Assembly: GCF_050003625.1 (NCBI RefSeq)
Contig: NC_134399.1
Coordinates: 223,938,975-224,002,974, forward strand
Source: Haematobia irritans
Lineage: Eukaryota > Arthropoda > Insecta > Diptera > Muscidae
Direction of reading: 5' to 3'
Length of the DNA: 64,000 nt
How positions within the stretch are numbered: position 1 is the first letter of the stretch; every line of letters starts with the position of its first letter. Below the pieces are notes generated by a model. It was given only the letters and a program-made list of their open reading frames with translations. It did no database searches and was not told the origin of the DNA. Positions 22,622 through 35,206 of the stretch are shown here, in pieces. A program made the translations under genes and the position numbers.

Positions 22622-24965
22622 CTACCATCACATTTACCACATAAATTGGAGAAAAAAGAGTTGTGATATGAAATACATCGAATTTAGATTTATTTGCACC
22701 ACTATACATATTTTTATATAAAATCAAATGAAATATAATATTTAATTGGGAAGGAATTGGATTTAAATTGGTCATGATAATACTCATGGGCAAGGTTGGA
22801 CAACACAACCGAATGATGAAGGTAGCTACAACCGATGTCGTCGGATGGCAATAACTTCGGTTGTCACAACCAATCTGTATCGTCTGTGCTCTTTTTGAAA
22901 TATACTGCCTTGTTTCTGATGTGAGAAACTTTGGCTTATTCGCAGCATTTGCGTTAAGAGCAGCCCACTGTTTCGATTATTCATTAGGCTGGGTACCAGT
23001 GGAAAGGAGAGTCGCAAACCCTCCATTTCCCTTGCAATTAATTTCGGTTCACACTAATGTCCCCAAATTGTGTGCAATGTATGTGTTTATGTTTGTGCTA
23101 TTGCAGCTACATTCTCTTATTTCTATGTGTTTGTTATTTGTGTAGCCTATTCCCTCTGTCATTGCCGTTTCTGTTTGTGCAAGTCTTTTCAATGTTCATT
23201 TCCGTTTCCGTTTATTTACTGGCTAACCGCAAACATTCGGATTCTTATAATCATTTGCAAATAAAATTTTATTCATTCACACATTCACAGAAAAGCAGAG
23301 AAAACCAACCTCATTTGTTGGAGAGGCAAGGAACACAAGGAAATTGCATGTAGAGAGGCTACATTCTGTAGTGCATCAAATTGAAAGCTCTATGGCATAC
23401 AAAGAACATACACTGGCGGTTTTTCAGAATATTAAAGGTAAAATAATTGAAACGTTAATTAGAAAGGAATGAAGTTAGTTATTTTGTAATAAACTGGATT
23501 GTGGGTATGTTAACATATTTGATAAAAAAAATTAGAAGAGATCCTGGCAAACTCTAGGAGAAATGCGACTACAACAAAGGGACAGCCTTAAGAGGGAGTG
23601 TGGTACCACGTGTACTTTCGTTACTTATATCAGATGAGATTGTAACTATTCTGCGCCTTTAGGCCTATGCAGATAAAATTGTTATAATGATGCGAGGCCA
23701 ATTTATGGACACGATATCTGATAATGAGTGAGGGTGGAACCATCGGTTATAGGATTCAGAATTTACAGGTATAAAATTTCCCTTCTCAAAAACGAATCGG
23801 TATTTGTGAGGTGTCTTAGTAACGCCACCACGAAGAAAACTTTTGGTTCATTTTAGACAATTTCGAAATATTTAACTAAACAGTATTACAAATGCTGGCA
23901 TTACGCCGATATCATAAAATAAGTAAATATTTTTCGACATTTTCATGAACATTTAATAGACGTAATTAATTTTTTTCACTTTTTAAAGACAAAATGGCAC
24001 GAATGTCTTTAGTGTCATACGAAATTAATGATGGACGCTTTTGTAGTAAAATTTTCAAATTTATAGAAATAATGAACTATTTTGTGAGAATAACGAATTT
24101 AGTAAATCTTTATGCTTTCTGTGTGTAATTTTAGTGTGTATGTTATTAGAGTAAGGGAAACTTTCTCCAAACATAATAATTCCATGAACTAAAATAAAGT
24201 TAAAGTGGCTTTAGTGAAATAGAGAGTTCACTTTTTTTAGTGCAAATATATAGGTTTCGTTTTTCTGAAGTTCTACATTACGTTGTTAAAATAACAAGAA
24301 TTTACTGAGATTTTTGAAACTTTAACTACCACTTTCGAAATTCTTCCTTCCCATTAAAGCAAAAATGAACTAAAAGTGAAGAAACAAATCATTGCCGCCA
24401 AATCATTTCCATATTAACTTCACTATAGTTCCCCAACGGAAAATGAATATAGCCCAGGACCGATACTTACTAGAACAAATTTGACTTAAAAATTGCAAAT
24501 ATGAGCAACTCACCCACACAAAAATGCCACTCGGCCACACAAAAATACATTTGGGTCAGTGGCTCAAATTTTCATGATTTGACATCGGGTTTGTTTACTT
24601 AATTGCTTATAACTTTGTTATTTTCGGTCGTTTTTCCTTCTATTTGGCCATATTACTTACGTTAAAGTATCATTTATACGACCATGAAGAGAAATTTATT
24701 TTCAATGGTTTGTACTTTTCCGATGGAAAAAGGTCACTGTTAGTGGTTCAAATTTTTTTTGAAAATTTGAACCACTTAACTTATCGCACGTCCAATTGTA
24801 CATATCATTTGTCATCTCAATATTTTTCATTTAAGTACCAACTATATATATAATCGGACATTTCTAACTCGAGATATAATTTGTTTAGTGAAAACTAGCG
24901 AAAATCTAAAAATAACGGGATATCTCAAAAACTGTCCCATAAAAAGTTTTTTAACATTTTTTTCG
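22622..24965. other. Intergenic or intronic, no gene seen
   Basis: AT-rich, with CT-rich stretches at 23100-23220. Open frames of up to 98 codons here overlap one another and show low-complexity composition with no domain. The edge near 24120 (TTTCTGTGTGTA) resembles a MITE end, but no partner was identified. Confidence 0.45.
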
Positions 24966-25320
24966 AATTCAGCAGATCAAAATATATAAGAAACCATTTG
25001 GTACGTGATGTCAGTATAATGCTTTGTAATAACCGCTGGGTTTATAATTATATATAACCCCAATAAAAGCCAACACGCAGATTTGACTTCTTGAGATCAT
25101 GGGGGAACAAATTTCATCCGGACCTCTTGAAATTTGGCGCTCTAATTATTGGTTCATATCGGTTCATATAATTTAAAATTCGTTGACATAGTCAACTGTT
25201 ACCAAAACTCAAGTAATTCGACTGTGGAGAAATGTACGTAATATAACATTCAAGGCAATGCTTGATATAGGGTACATAAGATTCGGCCTGGCCAATCTTT
25301 TAGCCATATGCATTTGTTTT
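24966..25320 (+). mobile_element. Decayed DINE-like family 1 units and tail
   Basis: One diverged unit ('TTTGGTACGTGATGTCAGTAT', 'ATATAACCCC', 'GCAGATTTGACTTC') and a tail with CTCAAGTAATTCGACTGTGG and TTCGGCCTGGCCAA, then GCATTTGTTTT. Confidence 0.55.
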
Positions 25321-26183
25321 CCTTACTTTTAGTGCTTTTTTTTGCTGTTCTGAAAAAGGTAGAATTTCTAAATGATAGTTAATGTGAGTAAATTTTCGTT
25401 GTTTTAACAATGCAAAAATAAAAAAGTCTCAAACAATTGAACATTAAATAACCAAGTTTACTTTTTTTCTGCGTGTACGGTAGCAAAAGCAAATATTCAT
25501 CACTTTGTTTAACAGCAACTGCGGTTATGTTTTCGTTTTTTTTATCTCTCTACGTTTTTCCCATTTTTTCCTGAACCTTAATGTGAGTGTGTATCAGCTA
25601 ATGCCTTGTATCAGGATATTACCCTTTACTTTGGTGCATATAGTCTTTGTTTTTTTGTTTTTGTTTTACAAAATACACTCCTCTTTTTTCTATCTCTCAC
25701 TTGTGTATCCATTATTTGCATTTCCTTTTTCCTTTACAAATGTGAAGCTGTTGCACTTTCTTTGAGAGCTCAGATGTTGACGATGATCTCTCTGCCTCTC
25801 TATGATTATGGGTGTATGTGTGTGTGGGGATATGTAACTACGGTATGCAATCCTTTCTTTTCGCTAGTGTTTAGCCATCCTTGTCATAGAAGGTTGCCGA
25901 CTTTGCTTTTGGCTTTGGCTTTCAGACCAAAGTAGGTCTTTCATTTTTTCTTAACTTAAAACCACACAACCATCAACATCGGCTTCTTGTGCATGGAGAT
26001 TTGCAAGCATTTCTTTCTGCTGATTTGCAAATACCATAGTTTTCGCAAAGAGTTCAGTATGCTAATTATGATGAGGTACTATTTATGTAAGGAAGTTTCC
26101 AAAAAAAAAAATTTTAATGAAAAATTTTCAAAAATTTTGTGATTAAAAATGAAATGAAAAATAGCATATTTATTTTTTTTTCT
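25321..26183. other. Intergenic, no gene seen
   Basis: T/CT-rich DNA; two overlapping short frames at 25505-25935 look like low-complexity hydrophobic translation of it. Confidence 0.45.
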
Positions 26184-26196
26184 TAACGGAATTGAA

Positions 26197-26532
26197 GGGA
26201 GCCACCGTGGTGCAATGGTTAGCATGCCCGCCTTGCATACACAAGGTCGTGGGTTCGATTCCTGCTTCGACCGAACACCAAAAGTTTTTCAGCGGTGGAT
26301 TATCCTACCTCAGTAATGCTGGTGACATTTCTGAGGGTTACAAAGCTTCTCTAAGTGGTTTCACTGCAATGTGGAACGCCGTTCGGACTTGGCTGTAAAA
26401 AGGAGGTCCCTTGTCATTGAGCTTAACATGGAATCGGGCAGCACTCAGTGATAAGAGAGAAGTTCACCAATGAGGTATCACAAAGGACTGAATAGTCTAA
26501 GTGAGCCTGATACATCGGGCTGCCACCTAACC
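26197..26532 (+). mobile_element. tRNA-derived SINE, full length with target duplication
   Basis: Head GGGAGCCACCGTGG, A box TGGTGCAATGG, B box GGTTCGATTCC, body and CCTAACCTAA tail. Flanked by 13-bp perfect direct repeats TAACGGAATTGAA (26184-26196 and 26533-26545). This is the cleanest copy in the window. Confidence 0.9.
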
Positions 26533-27676
26533 TAACGGAATTGAATTGCATTTCAACCCGAATACTATGTTTATTAAAATAGGCTAAAGTCTACAAATAT
26601 GTTTTGCTATGTCCTATAAATTTCTGTCTAAACTTAAACAATTTTCCCTACCTCAATTGGCATCCATCAAGTACTTAAGGCTTATGACATGTGTGAAAAT
26701 TGAAAAGAGGTAATATTTTGTTGTTAATGACTTTTGCTACTGTTTTTTTTATACCTACCACCATAACATAGTATAGGGGGTATTTTAACCTTGTCATTCC
26801 GTTTGTAACACATTGAAATATTGCTGTAAGTCCCCATAAAGTATATATATTCTGGGTCGTGGTGAAATTCTGAGTCGATCTGAGTATGTCCGTCCGTCCG
26901 TCTGTGGAAATCACGCTAACTTTGAACAAAACAAGCTATCGACTTGAAACTTGGCACAAGTAGTTATTATTGATGTAGGTCGGTTGGTATTGCAAATGGG
27001 CCTTATCGGTCCACTTTTACGTATAGCCCCCATATAAACCGACGCTCAGATTTGGCTTACGGAGCCTCTTGGAGGAGCAAAATTCATCCGATCCAGCTGA
27101 AATTTGATACATGGTGTTAGTATATGGTCTCTAACAACCATGCAAAAATTGGTCCATATCGGTCCATAATTATATATATAGCCCCCATATAAACCGATCC
27201 CCCGATTTGGCTTGCAGAGACTCTAAGAGAAGCAAATTTCATCCGATCCGGCTGAAATTTGGTTCATGGTGTAAGTATATGGTCTCTAATGACCATGCAT
27301 AAATTGGTCCACATCGGTCCATAATTATACAAACCGATCACCCATACAAACCGATCACCAGATTTGACCTCCGGAGCCTCTTGGAAGACCAAAATTCATC
27401 CTATTCAGTTGAAATTTGGTACGTGGTGTTAAATACCCAAATACCCATGCAAAAATTGATCGAAATGGGTCCATAATTATATATAGCCCCCATATAAACC
27501 GATCCCCAGATTTGACCTCCGGAGCCCCTTGGAACAGCAAAATTCACCCGATCCGGTTGAAATTTGGTACGTGGTGTTAGTATATGGTCCCTTACAAACA
27601 TGCAAAAATTGGTCCATACCGGTCTTAATTATATATAACCCCCATTTAAACCGATCCCTAGATTTGATTTCCGGAG

Positions 27677-28226
27677 TAGAGGTGTGCACGTGACACGAAA
27701 TTGTCGTGAATCACGAAAATTTTTGCGACTCACGCGTGAGTTACGCTCATTTCAACGGCGCGAGTGTGCGTGAGCGTGATTAACAAACCAAAATGTCTTG
27801 CGTGAGCGTGAGTCACGAAAACAATATCTTCGTGAGTGTGCGTGAGTAACGAATTACGCTCACGAAAATAACCCCACTCTCCAACATAAAACGCTTAAGA
27901 GTTAAATTCATTTGGAATTTTAGTGACACCTAGGATGTTAAGAGTTTAATAACGCCCTCGATTTTAATCGTGCTCATGATTTCAGACACGTCCCTCAGGT
28001 AAACTACTCATAAAATTATTCGTGAGTCAAGACATATTTCGTGAGTCACGATATTTTTTGTGAGTCACGGTATTTTTCGTGAGTCACAACATTTTCGTGC
28101 GTGAGGGTGTGTGATCGTGAGACCTACCAAACAATAACATATCGTGCGTGAGTGTGAGTGAGTAAGATATTTCCGTCGTGAGTGTGCGGGAGCATGAGTA
28201 AAATATTTCTCACGTGCACACCTCTA
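27677..28226. mobile_element. Non-autonomous hAT-like MITE
   Basis: Perfect 17-bp inverted ends TAGAGGTGTGCACGTGA, flanked by 8-bp target copies TTCCGGAG and CTCCGGAG (one mismatch). The 8-bp duplication and TAG...GTG type ends suit hAT. The interior is non-coding and packed with CGTGAGTCACG-type motifs (several at 28017-28090). A relative is at 51755-52463. Confidence 0.75.
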
Positions 28227-28299
28227 CTCCGGAGCTATTGGAGAAAAATTGTTAAATTTAGTACGTGGTGAAATTTGGTACATTGCGCTAGTGTGTGGC

Positions 28300-31200
28300 C
28301 GCTAACAATCGATCCCCAAAAATAATCTACCAAAATGTTATTTCTATAGAAAATTTTGTCAAAATTTTATTTCTATAGAAAATTTTATTAAAATTTTATT
28401 TCTATAGAAAATTTTGTCAAAATTTTAATACTATACAAAATTTTGTCAAAATTTTATTTCTATACAAAATTTTGTCAAAATTTTATTGCTATAGAAAATT
28501 TTGTGAAAATTTTATTTCTATAGAAAATTTTGTAAAAATTTTATTTCTATGGAAAATTTTTTAAAAATTTTATTTCTATAGAAAATTTTGTCACAGTTTT
28601 ATTTCTATAAAATTTTTTTTCAAAATTTTATTTCTATAGAAAATTTTATCAAAATTTTATTTCTATAGAAAATTTTGTCAAAATTTTATTACTATACACA
28701 ATTTTGTCAAAATTTTATTGCTATAGAAAATTTTGTCAAGATTTTATTTCTATAGAAAATTTTGTCAAAATTTTATTTCTATAGAAAATTTTGTGAAAAT
28801 TTTATTTCTGTAGAAAATTTTGTAAATATTTAATTCTATAGAAAATTTTGTAAAAATTTTATTTCTATAGAAAATTTTGTGAAAATTTTATTTCTATAGA
28901 AAATTTTGTAAAAATTTAATTCTATAGAAAATTTTGTCAAAATTTTATTACTATACAAAATTTTGTCAAAATTTTATTGCTATAGAAAATTTTGTCAAAA
29001 TTTTATTTCTATAGAAAATTTTGTCAAAATTTTATTACTATGCAAAATTTTGTCAAGATTTTATTGCTATAGAAAAATTTGTAAAAATTTTATTTATATA
29101 GAAAATTTTGTCAAAATTTTATTTCTGTAGAAAATTTTGTCAAAATTATATTTCTGTAGAAAATTTTGTAAACATTTTATTTCTATAGAAAATTTTGTCA
29201 AAATTTTATTTCTATAGAAAATTTTATCAAAATTTTATTTCTATAGAAAATTTTATCAAAATTTTATTTCTATAGAAAATTTTGTCAACATTTTATTACT
29301 ATACACAATTTTGTCAAAATTTTATTGCTATAGAAAATTTTGTCAAGATTTTATTTCTATAGAAAATTTTGTCAAAATTTTATTTCTGTAGAAAATTTTG
29401 TCAAAATTATATTTCTGTAGAAAATTTTGTAAACGTTTTATTTCTATAGAAACTTTTGTAAAAATTTTATTTCTATAGAAAATTTTGTCAAACTGAATTA
29501 TTTATGTATTTAGTCGTTTTTTTTTTTGTTTAATATGTACCCCTATAGACTAACTTAAAATTGAGAAGACGGTGGATTGTCAAAATTTTATTTCTATAGA
29601 AAATTTTGTAAAAATTTAATTCTATAGAAAATTTTGTAAAAATTTAATTCTATAGAAAATTTTGTAAAAATTTTATTTCTATAGAAAATTTTGTCAAAAT
29701 TTTATTACTATACAAAATTTTGTCAAAATTTTATTGCTATAGAAAATTTTGTCAAAATTATATTTCTATAGAAAATTTTGTCAAAAATTTATTTCTATAG
29801 AAAATTTTGTCAAAATTGTATTTCTATAGAAAATTTTGTCAAAATTTTATTACTATACAAACTGTTGTCAAGATTTTATTGCTATAGAAAATTTTGTAAA
29901 AATTTTATTTCTATTGAAAATTTTGTAAAAATTTTATTTCTATGGAAAATTTTGTAAAAATTTTATTTCTATGGAAAATTTTGTCAAATTTTTTTTTCTA
30001 TAGAAAATTTTGTCAAATTTTTTTTTCTATAGAAAATTTTATTAAAATTTTATTTCTATAGAAATTTTTGTCAAAATTTTATTTCTATAGAAAATTTTGT
30101 CAAGATTTTATTGCTATAGAAAATTTTGTCAAGATTTTATTGCTATAGAAAATTTTGTCAAGATTTTATATCATATAAAATTTTGTCAAAATTTTATTTC
30201 TATAGAAAATTTTGTCAAAATTATATTTCTGTAGAAAATTTTGTAAACATTTTATTCCTATAGAAACTTTTGTAAACATTTTATTTTTATAGCAAATTTT
30301 GTCAAACTGAATTATTTATGTATTTAGTCGTTTTTTTTTTTTTGTTTAATATATACCCCGTATGGACTAACTTAAAATTGAGAAGACGGTGGTTTAAGAT
30401 ACCTTGCCATCGGCAAGTGTTACCGCAACCCTAGTAATTTGTTTGTGGAAGACAGTCTTTAAGTTAGGTTAGGCAGCCCGATGTATCAGGCTCACTTACA
30501 CTATTCAGTCCATTGTGATACCACATTGGTGAACTTCTCTCTTATCACTGAGTGCTGCCCGATTACATGTTAAGCTCAATGACAAGGGACCTCCTTTTTA
30601 TAACCGAGCCCGAACGGCGTTCCACATTGCAGTGAAACCACTTAGAGAAGCTTTGAAACCCTCAGAAATGTCACCAACATTACTGAGGTGGGATAATCCA
30701 CCGCTGAAAATTTTGTAAAAATGTAATTCTATAGAAAATTTTGTAAAAATGTTATTTCTATAGAAAATTTTGTCAAAATTTTATTTCTATACAAAATTTT
30801 GTCAAAATTTTATTGCTATAGAAAATTTTGTCAAAATTTTATTTCTATAGAAAATTTTGTAAAAATTTTATTTCTATGGAAAATTTTGTAAAAATTTTAT
30901 TTCTATAGAAAATTTTGTAAAAATTTTATTTCTATGGAAAATTTTGTAAAAATTTTATTTCTATAGAAAATTTTGTCAAAGTTTTATTTCTATAAAAATT
31001 TTTTCAAAATTTTATTTCTATAGAAAATTTTATCAAAATTTTATTTCTATAGAAAATTTTGTCAAAATTTTATTACTATACACAATTTTGTCAAAATTTT
31101 ATTGCTATAGAAAATTTTGTCAAGATTTTATTTCTATAGAAAATTTTGTGAAAATTTAATTTCTATAGAAAATTTTGTAAATATTTAATTCTATAGAAAA

Positions 31201-32640
31201 TTTTGTAAACATTTTATTTCTATAGAAAATTTTGTGAAAATTTTATTTCTATAGAAAATTTTGTAAAAATTTAATTCTATAGAAAATTTTGTCAAAATTT
31301 TATTACTATACAAAATTTTGTCAAAATTTTATTACTATAGAAAAATTTGTAAAAATTTTATTTCTATAGAAAATTTTGTCAAAATTTTATTACTATACAA
31401 AATTTTGTCAAGATTTTATTGCTATAGAAAAATTTGTAAAAATTTTATTTCTATAGAAAATTTTGTAAAAATTTTATTTCTGTAGAAAATTTTGTCAAAA
31501 TTATATTTCTGTAGAAAATTTTGTAAACATTTTATTTCTATAGAAAATTTTGTCAAAATTTTATTTCTATAGAAAATTTTATCAAAATTTTATTTCTATA
31601 GAAAATTTTGTCAACATTTTATTACTATACACAATTTTGTCAAAATTTTATTGCTATAGAAAATTTTGTCAAGATTTTATTTCTATAGAAAATTTTGTCA
31701 AAATTTTATTTCCGTAGAAAATTTTGTCAAAATTATATTTCTGTAGAAAATTTTGTAATCGTTTTATTTCTATAGAAACTTTTGTAAAAATTTTATTTCT
31801 AGAGAAAATTTTGTCAAACTGAATTATTTATGTATTTAGTCGTTTTTTTTTTGTTTAATATATACCCCTATAGACTAACTTAAAATTGACAAGACGGTGG
31901 ATTGTCAAAATTTTATTTCTATAGAAAATTTTGTAAAAATTTAATTCTATAGAAAATTTTGTAAAAATTTTATTTCTATAGAAAATTTTGTCAAGATTTT
32001 ATTACTATACAAAATTTTGTCAAAATTTTATTGCTTTAGAAAATTTTGTCAAAATTATATTTCTATAGAAAATTTTGTCAAAAATTTATTTCTATAGAAA
32101 ATTTTGTCAAAAATTTATTTCTATAGAAAATTTTGTCAAAAATTTATTTCTATAGAAAATTTTGTCAAAATTGTATTTCTATAGAAAATTTTGTCAAAAT
32201 TTTATTACTATACAAACTGTTGTCAAGATTTTATTGCTATAGAAAATTTTGTAAAAATTTTATTTCTATTGAAAATTTTGTAAAAATTTTATTTCTATGG
32301 AAAATTTTGTCAAAATTTTATTTCTATGGAAAATTTTGTCAAAATTTTATTTCTATGGAAAATTTTGTCAAAATTTTATTTCTATAGAAAATTTTATTAA
32401 AATTTTATTTCTATAGAAATTTTTGTCAAAATTTTATTTCTATAGAAAATTTTGTCAAGATTTTATTGCTATAGAAAATTTTGTCAAGATTTTATATCAT
32501 ATAAAATTTTGTCAAAATTTTATTTCTATAGAAAATTTTGTCAAAATTATATTTCTGTAGAAAATTTTGTAAACATTTTATTCCTATAGAAACTTTTGTA
32601 AACATTTTATTTTTATAGCAAATTTTGTCAAACTGAATTA
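28300..32640 (+). repeat. 29-bp minisatellite, expanded array
   Basis: Well over 100 copies of a unit read as AAAATTTTATTTCTATAG + AAAATTTTGTC. It contains the perfect palindromes TTTCTATAGAAA and AAAATTTT. Variants (TTGCTATAG, TTACTATAC, TTTCTATGG) recur in blocks, showing block duplication. The left edge CCAAAAATAATCTAC matches the inner end of the CACGGTT element seen at 36790-36826, so the array probably began inside such an element. It is interrupted at 29495-29580, 30308-30707 and 31821-31905 by pieces of the family 1 tail and a SINE. Confidence 0.9.
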
Positions 32641-33032
32641 TTTTTGTATTTAGTCGTTTTTTTTTTTGTTTAATATATACCCCGTATGGACTAACTTAAA
32701 ATTGAGAAGGCGGTGGTTTAAGATACCTTGCCATCGGCAAGTGTTACCGCAACCCTAGTAATTTGTTTGTGGAAGACAGTCTTTAAGTTAGGTTAGGCAG
32801 CCCGATGTATCAGGCTCACTTACACTATTCAGTCCATTGTGATACCACATTGGTGAACTTCTCTCTTATCACTGAGTGCTGCCCGATTACATGTTAAGCT
32901 CAATGACAAGGGACCTCCTTTTTATAACCGAGCCCGAACGGCGTTCCACATTGCAGTGAAACCACTTAGAGAAGCTTTGAAACCCTCAGAAATGTCACCA
33001 ACATTACTGAGGTGGGATAATCCACCGCTGAA
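28381..33032 (+). repeat. 2,326-bp tandem duplication of array, DINE tail and SINE
   Basis: Marker GAATTATTTATGTATTTAG occurs at 29495, 30309, 31821 and 32635: spacings 814, 1512, 814. Units 28381-30706 and 30707-33032 are therefore offset by 2,326 bp, and each contains an 814-bp inner repeat. The junction at about 30707 joins SINE sequence CCGCTGAAAA to array sequence AAAATTTTGT, with AAAA shared. Confidence 0.8.
30464..30707 (-). mobile_element. SINE, head lost at duplication junction
   Basis: Copy of the SINE at 32786-33118, including the same differences (TTATAACCGAGCCCGAACGG). It is cut at CCGCTGAAAA where array sequence resumes. It arose by duplication and not by separate insertion. 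Confidence 0.85.
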
Positions 33033-33118
33033 CAACTTTTTGGTGTTCGGTCGAAGCAGGAATCGAACCCATGACCTTGAGTATGCAAGGCGGGTATGCT
33101 AACCATTGAATCACGGTA
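32786..33118 (-). mobile_element. tRNA-derived SINE in family 1 tail
   Basis: Near full length; 10-bp target copies ACAGTCTTTA at 32776-32785 and 33119-33128. It splits the family 1 tail. Confidence 0.85.
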
Positions 33119-33205
33119 ACAGTCTTTAGTACAAGTTTCTATGCAAAACATGGTGGTGGAAAAATATTCGGCCTGGCCAACTTACTGCCGTATATACTTG
33201 TTTTT

Positions 33206-34699
33206 CTATTGATAAAATAAAAATTTTTTAACAAACGAAATTTTTTAGTGATAAAACTTTAACGTTTTCAAAGAAATTAAAAAGTCAAACAAAAGAAAAA
33301 CGTTTTCGGTACACGTTTTCCAATTTTTTTTTTCTTTACGGGTATAACATTTAGGTTTATTTCCCAAATTTATTATATTTAGGTGCAGTTCTTCCATATA
33401 TGATATAGTCGACCCGTCCGACTTTATACTTTACCCACTTGCTTTTTAGTTAATAGCGATACAAAGTAATTATTATAATTCCTAACCCATAAATTTACGA
33501 TTCGATTCGAGCAACAGCTATGAAAAATTCGGCCACTATAAAAAATTCTATCAAAAATACAAATTGTAAGCAGGCAATTTCGTTAAACAAAAAATTTTAA
33601 TTATTCTCCTTCTACTGTCATTTTCTTGTGCTATTTCCAAAAACAATAGAATTACTCTGGTGGCATACAATTATTGCATTTTCCACTAGAATGATTATTA
33701 TCAAATGAAACAAATTCGATTGTCATCTGATAAATGTATTATTTAATTGAAAATTTCAATTGATTTTTTATTCTCTTTTGTTCTCTACTCTGTTAGTAAT
33801 CGCATTGTTCTCCCTTATATTACTTGGCTTGGGGGCAAATGCATAATCAGCAAAAACCGTTGGCTAGCTCATTCAAAGGAAACGGAAGCATATGTTGCAT
33901 TTGACTCATACCAGACAAAAAAGAAAAACTCAAACAAAAAAAAAAAAAAAACAAAAACGGAAAAATGTTAAAACAATTAAACCACATCCTTGCGCAAATT
34001 TTGCTGTGGCTATGGATTTTATCCAAAAACCCGAAGCAACTGTTACAGTGTGAGAAATTGCAACTCAAAGGTTGTCTATTGTCATTGGAGTGTGAAAGAG
34101 GGAGGCAGAGAACTTTATCGCTCTCACCAGTTTCTTTAATATAAATTATGGCTGGGGTTTTTGAAAAAGAACTATTAAATAGATTATAATGAAGATATGA
34201 ACAATTGTAACGAAACAGATGTTGCAGTATTTAAAAGTCAAATTTTTGTGACAATAATAAACTTTGCTATGTCTTTGTTATAATGCAAAGCAAAGTATTT
34301 AGTTTTCTATTATAAGGATGTGAGAAAATGTTTTTGTTTTGAAGAAAGATGCTAGTTTTTGTAGAACTGGGCAATAGGACATTATCCATGGACAATGTAC
34401 TCATCTGCGGCATTGTCAAAAATAAACAATGGAGTTTCAGATATTAAAAAAAAAAACATGTAATAAGTCGACATACGAGATTTCGACTTTTCGACATCCT
34501 TCAAATTTTCTTAAAAGCAAAATAGCGGCTCTTCAACATTTTTAAAATTAAGCTTTGGACACAGCAACTTAAGATTTTTAGATTAGTTATCAGCATAAAA
34601 AGATCAAGATCACGTTCCGTTTTCAATTCAAATTCGATATTTTGATTGTTCTTCGAGCACTAGATTTTGAATTTCAGGCAAATCGGAAAAAATTCGAAT
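33206..34699. other. Intergenic, no gene seen
   Basis: AT-rich; poly-A runs near 33936 and 34447. A fragment 'ATATAGTCGACCCGTCCGAC' at 33403 resembles a worn DINE-like tail. The 74-codon frame at 33747 ends in poly-Lys from the A-run and has no recognisable domain. Confidence 0.45.
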
Positions 34700-34891
34700 A
34701 TCTTGAATTCAAATCGGGAAATCGGGAAACGTGGACCTATATGCACCCTATTTGGCGTAGTTATGTGTGAACCCAAAATACATCCAGATTTTTAATTTCA
34801 GGCAATCTGATAAAAATTGTGGTGTCTGGAAGCCCAAGAAATCATAACAGGAGATCGGGCTAAATGCGGACTGTATCAAAATGTGAACTAA

Positions 34892-35170
34892 ATCACACCA
34901 TATTTTGCGCATTTATTTATGTACCGAAAATACAGCTAGATTTTAAAATTCAGACAAATAGGAAAACTTTGGGATGTCTAGCACGGTTGCCACAGTGGGT
35001 ACAATTCTACCATAAATTGTAGATATTTTACTGTTTGGTAGATTGATAGAATTTTTAATCTACCAACTGTGGAAACCGTGCTAGATATCCCAAAGTTTTC
35101 CGATTTGTCTGAATTTTAAAATCTAGGGGTATTTTCGGTACATAAATAAGTGTGCAAAATATGGTGTGAT
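34892..35170. repeat. Fold-back inverted repeat with a CACGGTT mini-element at its centre
   Basis: Arms 34892-34999 and 35068-35170 are inverted copies of one another with few differences (ATCACACCATATTTTGC at the left, its complement at the right; TACCGAAAATAC, GACAAATMGGAAAACTTTGG). The arms consist of family 3-like unit sequence; the centre (34983-35086) is bounded by CACGGTTGCCACAGT and ACTGTGGAAACCGTG. More family 3-like sequence lies to the left from about 34700. Confidence 0.8.
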
Positions 35171-35206
35171 CTTTCAAAATATTCCTCTCCAACTAAGAAG
35201 TACATG

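Larger units (their letters stand above)
26746..33205 (+). mobile_element. DINE-like family 1 element expanded by nested insertions
   Basis: The head with ATACCTACCACCATAAC and GTATATATATTCTGGG, GAGTCGATCTGAGTATGTCC lies at 26750-26930. Units follow to 27670 and again at 28240-28300. The tail (GATACCTTGCCATCGGCAAG, TTCGGCCTGGCCAACTTA, TATATACTTG) is split by a SINE at 32698-33205. Between head and tail sit a hAT-type MITE, a long 29-bp array and SINE copies. Without insertions it would be about 1.3 kb. Confidence 0.65.

Noticed and set aside
23057..23353. 98-codon frame and overlapping frames
   Set aside because: CT-rich composition gives Leu/Cys/Phe-rich translations in several frames at once; no domain.
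26197..26275. tRNA gene at the SINE head
   Set aside because: A and B boxes are present, but the cloverleaf is imperfect (6-nt anticodon loop, poor acceptor stem) and the sequence is always joined to the SINE body.
32133..32387. 84-codon frame in the 29-bp array
   Set aside because: It is the array unit read through successive frames; point changes of CTATAG to CTATGG remove stops. No protein feature beyond the repeat.
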